Positions 9,963 to 11,613 of a stretch of 11,613 nt of DNA are shown in pieces. The position numbers were made by a program, and so were the translations under genes. Positions within the stretch are counted from its first letter, which is position 1; each line of letters begins with the position of its first letter. The notes beneath the pieces were generated by a model that was given only the letters and a program-made list of their open reading frames with translations, did no database searches and was not told the origin of the DNA. Source of the stretch: Prevotellaceae bacterium (GTDB lineage: Bacteria; Bacteroidota; Bacteroidia; Bacteroidales; UBA932); assembly GCA_031273285.1 (NCBI GenBank), contig JAISSE010000311.1, positions 1 to 11,613 of the forward strand, given 5' to 3'.

Positions 9963-10703
9963 TTAAATCAAATCTTTTTCTTGTCGTATCTGTTCGCCTG
10001 TTTTTCCGAATCTTCGTTCTCTTCTCCGATATTCTTCAACAGCTTTAAACAAACTTTTTTTATTGAAATCAGGCCACAGTACGGCAGGAAAGTAAAATTC
10101 GCTGTAGGCACCCTGCCATAAAAAAAAGTTACTTAACCTTTGCTCTCCGCTTGTACGGATGATCAATTCAGGGTCCGGCATACCGTAAGTCGTCAAATAT
10201 TTCTCAATCACACTTTCATTTATATTCTCCGGTTTAATTTCGCCCGCCGCCGTTTTTTCGGCTATCTTTTTTACCGCTTCGGTGATTTCCCATCGGGAAC
10301 TGTAACTCAAAGCGAGCGTCAAAATTAAACCCGAGTTCTTTGATGTAAACTTTACCGCTTGGTTTAACTTGTCCGCAACATTTTCCGGAAAGGATGCGAT
10401 GTTTCCTATTGTCCTGAACTGTACGTTATTTTTGTCCAAATCGGGCGTGTTTTTTATAATTGCCTCAACCAGAAGCGATATGAGCGCCTCTATTTCATCG
10501 GAGGGTCGGTGCCAGTTCTCGGTCGAAAAGGCATATAACGTTAAATATTTAACTCCGATTTCTCCGCAGGCTTCCACCGTTTCCCTGACCGCCCTGACTC
10601 CGTTCCGGTGCCCGAATATCCGGTTTAATCCCAATTTCTTCGCCCAGCGTCCGTTCCCATCCATTATGATGGCAATATGCTCGGGTATTTCAAGTTTATT
10701 CAT
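9963..10703 (-). CDS. uppS: Undecaprenyl diphosphate synthase (cis-prenyltransferase)
   Basis: UppS adds eight isopentenyl units in cis to farnesyl diphosphate, giving the C55 carrier for peptidoglycan, LPS O-antigen and capsule. The 246 residues match the family. Motifs: H9-I-A-I-I-M-D15-G-N-G-R19-W with the catalytic Asp15; G31-H-R33; T55-L-Y-A-F-S-T-E-N-W64 followed by R66-P; I182-R-T-S-G-E-Q-R189 with the diphosphate-binding Arg residues; S191-N-F-F-L-W-Q; and E202. The ATG at 10703 places the first motif at the usual distance. It is the first gene of the envelope operon and is preceded by an 85-to-90-base leader and a good promoter. In many Bacteroidota another gene, such as nadK, lies close upstream; here there are only repeats. 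No key residue is missing. Confidence 0.97.
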   Translation of the reverse strand: MNKLEIPEHIAIIMDGNGRWAKKLGLNRIFGHRNGVRAVRETVEACGEIGVKYLTLYAFSTENWHRPSDEIEALISLLVEAIIKNTPDLDKNNVQFRTIGNIASFPENVADKLNQAVKFTSKNSGLILTLALSYSSRWEITEAVKKIAEKTAAGEIKPENINESVIEKYLTTYGMPDPELIIRTSGEQRLSNFFLWQGAYSEFYFPAVLWPDFNKKSLFKAVEEYRRRERRFGKTGEQIRQEKDLI

Positions 10704-10760
10704 CTAAATACGATTTACTTTTGACCGCCATACGGGATATATTTCTTTTATTATCATAAC

Positions 10761-10784
10761 ATTGGTTATATACATACGACCAAT
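10761..10784. promoter_or_regulatory. Inverted repeat ATTGGT-N12-ACCAAT in the uppS leader
   Basis: Perfect 6-base arms (10761-10766 and 10779-10784) surround a 12-base AT-rich centre that is itself nearly self-complementary. It lies just downstream of the predicted uppS transcription start, so it could be a protein-binding site or an RNA hairpin in the leader. It shares its half-site with the repeat at 10812-10827. Confidence 0.45.
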
Positions 10785-10794
10785 AAATTTTGTG

Positions 10795-10823
10795 CAAATA
10801 TAATCTATTTTTTGGTTATCAAA
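10795..10823 (-). promoter_or_regulatory. Promoter of the uppS-bamA-ompH operon
   Basis: On the minus strand a TTTG (10820-10823) is followed after about 17 bases by TATATTTG (10795-10802), an exact TAnnTTTG -7 element, and then by GCAC. A second TTG four bases further upstream gives the more usual spacing of about 21. The start of transcription would be near 10788, leaving an 85-base leader before the uppS ATG. Confidence 0.65.
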
Positions 10824-10827
10824 CCAA
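10812..10827. promoter_or_regulatory. Inverted repeat TTGGTT-ATCA-AACCAA over the uppS -33 region
   Basis: Perfect 6-base arms with a 4-base centre overlap the -33 part of the uppS promoter, where a bound protein would compete with RNA polymerase. It is operator-like, but no regulator is known from this window. Confidence 0.45.
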
Positions 10828-10829
10828 TT

Positions 10830-10916
10830 TCCCGACTTCGGGACGCGAATCCCGACAGACAAACCGGATTTTCGGGAAACTAACGGGGTTACATTCAGCT
10901 CAAAACGCTCTCCCGA
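10830..10916. repeat. Cluster of five TCCCGA/TCGGGA boxes upstream of the uppS promoter
   Basis: TCCCGA occurs at 10830-10835, 10850-10855 and 10911-10916. Its complement TCGGGA occurs at 10838-10843 and 10872-10877. Neighbouring boxes alternate in direction, so several mutually exclusive hairpins are possible. The outer pair extends to TTTCCCGA/TCGGGAAA. The text TCCCGACA followed shortly by AAACC is repeated at 10850 and 10911. Confidence 0.6.
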
Positions 10917-10965
10917 CAAACCCGCCGCAAAAATTGTGTTGCCTGAAGATATAAATTTCTTTTCG

Positions 10966-11088
10966 GCACGCGGATGACGCGGATCTAACGGATTTTCGCA
11001 GATTATTACTCAATTGATAATACGGTGTTGATTTTAACCGGTTCTTATTTATCTGCGTAAATCCGTTAAATCCGTATCGTCCGCGTGC
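10966..11088. repeat. Dispersed inverted repeat, copy 2
   Basis: The left arm is 10966-11005 and the right arm 11050-11088. The right arm read in reverse complement matches the left at about 33 of 38 positions, and the spacer is about 44 bases. The left arm is identical to that of copy 1 (3469-3508) at 36 of 40 positions, and the right half of the spacer is also similar (ATTTTAA, then a TTCTT core). Both copies keep the same T/T mismatch between arms, so they descend from one element. Confidence 0.85.
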
Positions 11089-11095
11089 TGAATTA

Positions 11096-11107
11096 CTGTC
11101 GGGACAG
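11096..11107. repeat. Short palindrome CTGTCGGGACAG
   Basis: This 12-base palindrome equals the hairpin at 11397-11414 with its central six bases (CCTGAC) removed, so it looks like a deleted member of the same family. Confidence 0.5.
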
Positions 11108-11134
11108 ATTCGTATCCGGTTCCGTTTGCTTTGG

Positions 11135-11323
11135 TTACAGGCGTAACCGAGCATTTTCGTTCAGCTTTGAGGCTGAATTAACGGTTCGTCTTCGCTGCCT
11201 TCCCTGTTTTTGCGGCGGGTCATACGGGCTTTTATCTGCTGACTGTAATAGCTGCCCAACCTGCTGATAGAGGGGTAGTATTATTTCCGGTTTCAAAGAT
11301 TTGTCCACAGACAAACGATACAT
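11135..11323 (-). CDS. Doubtful small reading frame, 62 residues, unknown
   Basis: An ATG at 11323 opens a 62-residue frame on the minus strand. It begins M-Y-R-L-S-V-D-K-S-L-K-P and is basic and Gln/Arg-rich in its second half (K-Q-G-R-Q-R-R-R). I recognise no family. There is no clear ribosome binding site or promoter. A small hairpin (TTCAGC/GCTGAA, 11160-11177) lies inside it, and repeats flank it on both sides. It may be a real small gene, a remnant of a mobile element, or chance. Confidence 0.18.
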   Translation of the reverse strand: MYRLSVDKSLKPEIILPLYQQVGQLLQSADKSPYDPPQKQGRQRRRTVNSASKLNENARLRL

Positions 11324-11340
11324 TAGCGGAAAAACAAACA

Positions 11341-11434
11341 CATTCCGTCCCTGACGGGACGGTCGTTTGTGACTGACGCTGTTTTCTGCCAGCATTCTGT
11401 CCCTGACGGGACAGATCGCAGCATTGCCCGTCCC
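11341..11434. repeat. Tandem GGGAC-core hairpin repeats (three units, last one partial)
   Basis: Unit 1: CATT then CCGTCCC-TGAC-GGGACGG (hairpin 11345-11362). Unit 2: CATT then CTGTCCC-TGAC-GGGACAG (11397-11414). Unit 3: CATTGCCCGTCCC (from 11422), which lacks the right arm. Units start at 11341, 11393 and 11422. The two complete stems differ by one compensated pair (C-G against T-A), which supports a real folded structure. Confidence 0.7.
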
Positions 11435-11446
11435 GTTAGTTCGTAA

Positions 11447-11480
11447 TTGACTGCGCCGAACTTACGTTTGACTGCGTCGA
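11447..11480. repeat. Direct repeat TTGACTGCGYCGA, two copies 21 bases apart
   Basis: The copies at 11447-11459 and 11468-11480 differ by one base (C/T). Nothing shows a function; they sit between the hairpin array and the AATTCGTGT repeat. Confidence 0.55.
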
Positions 11481-11485
11481 TTTTC

Positions 11486-11525
11486 AATTCGTGTAATTCG
11501 ATGAAAATTCGTGTAATTTGTGGAC
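11486..11525. repeat. Periodic AATTCGTGT repeat
   Basis: AATT occurs four times with starts 9, 11 and 9 bases apart, each followed by CG or TG (AATTCGTGT, AATTCGATG, AATTCGTGT, AATTTGTGG). The sequence differs from the arms of the large inverted repeat, but the spacing is alike. From memory, similar strings are frequent between genes in Bacteroidota; I cannot verify this. Confidence 0.6.
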
Positions 11526-11613
11526 AAAAACATCAGCCTGTTCCCTCCAGCATGGGGACAAATCTGAACGGATCGGGACAGCGTGAAGTTTCGTATTCGG
11601 TTTCGGATATTTT

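Larger units (their letters stand above)
10920..11613. other. Gene-free repeat mosaic upstream of uppS
   Basis: About 700 bases hold no gene that I can support on either strand. I looked for tRNA-, tmRNA- and RNase P-like signatures and saw none. The content is a mix of short repeats, listed separately: a large inverted repeat, GGGAC-core hairpins, a 13-base direct repeat and an AATTCGTGT periodic repeat. A weak 62-codon frame lies at 11135-11323. No reading frame from a neighbouring gene clearly enters from the right edge; the longest frame there on the minus strand translates the repeat itself. Confidence 0.7.

Noticed and set aside
10704..10919. 71-codon minus-strand frame ending directly before uppS
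   Set aside because: It runs through the predicted promoter, both inverted repeats and the TCCCGA boxes, so it most likely is translated repeat sequence.
11341..11434. CRISPR-like array
   Set aside because: The units are palindromic hairpins with irregular spacing (52 and 29 bases), there are no equal-length spacers, and no cas gene is near.
11135..11613. tRNA or other structured RNA gene in the right-hand gap
   Set aside because: No T-loop sequence, cloverleaf pairing or known RNA core motif could be found by eye on either strand.

Overview
The window looks like chromosomal DNA of a Bacteroidota bacterium, most likely of the order Bacteroidales. The evidence is: promoter -7 elements of the TAnnTTTG type; weak ribosome binding sites; the gene order uppS-bamA-ompH-ompH; a Bacteroidota-style WaaA; and secreted proteins whose predicted signal peptidase I sites are all followed by Gln. 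All eight clear genes lie on the minus strand. In transcription order they run from right to left.

Right part (about 10920-11613): about 700 bases with no convincing gene, filled with repeats. It holds a 123-base inverted repeat that also occurs at 3469-3592, small hairpins built on a GGGAC core, a 13-base direct repeat, and a short periodic AATTCGTGT repeat. One weak 62-codon reading frame lies inside it. Between this region and uppS there is a cluster of TCCCGA boxes, a good promoter and two TTGGT/ACCAA inverted repeats.

Middle part (6107-10703): a cell-envelope operon. uppS makes the undecaprenyl lipid carrier. bamA inserts outer-membrane beta-barrel proteins. Two tandem ompH/skp genes encode periplasmic chaperones for unfolded outer-membrane proteins. 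An extra promoter precedes the second ompH, and a perfect-stem intrinsic terminator closes the unit.

Left part (1-6062): a plant-type glutaminyl-peptide cyclotransferase that is a predicted lipoprotein; waaA (Kdo transferase for lipid A); ligA (NAD-dependent DNA ligase); and a partial, unrecognised secreted helical protein that runs off the left edge.

Together the genes mostly serve envelope biogenesis: lipid carrier, Kdo-lipid A, outer-membrane protein insertion, periplasmic chaperones, and probable N-terminal pyroglutamate formation on exported proteins. I see no defence system, prophage, CRISPR array or intact mobile element. The parts most worth a second look are the non-coding repeats and the Gln-after-signal-peptide pattern next to the cyclotransferase.
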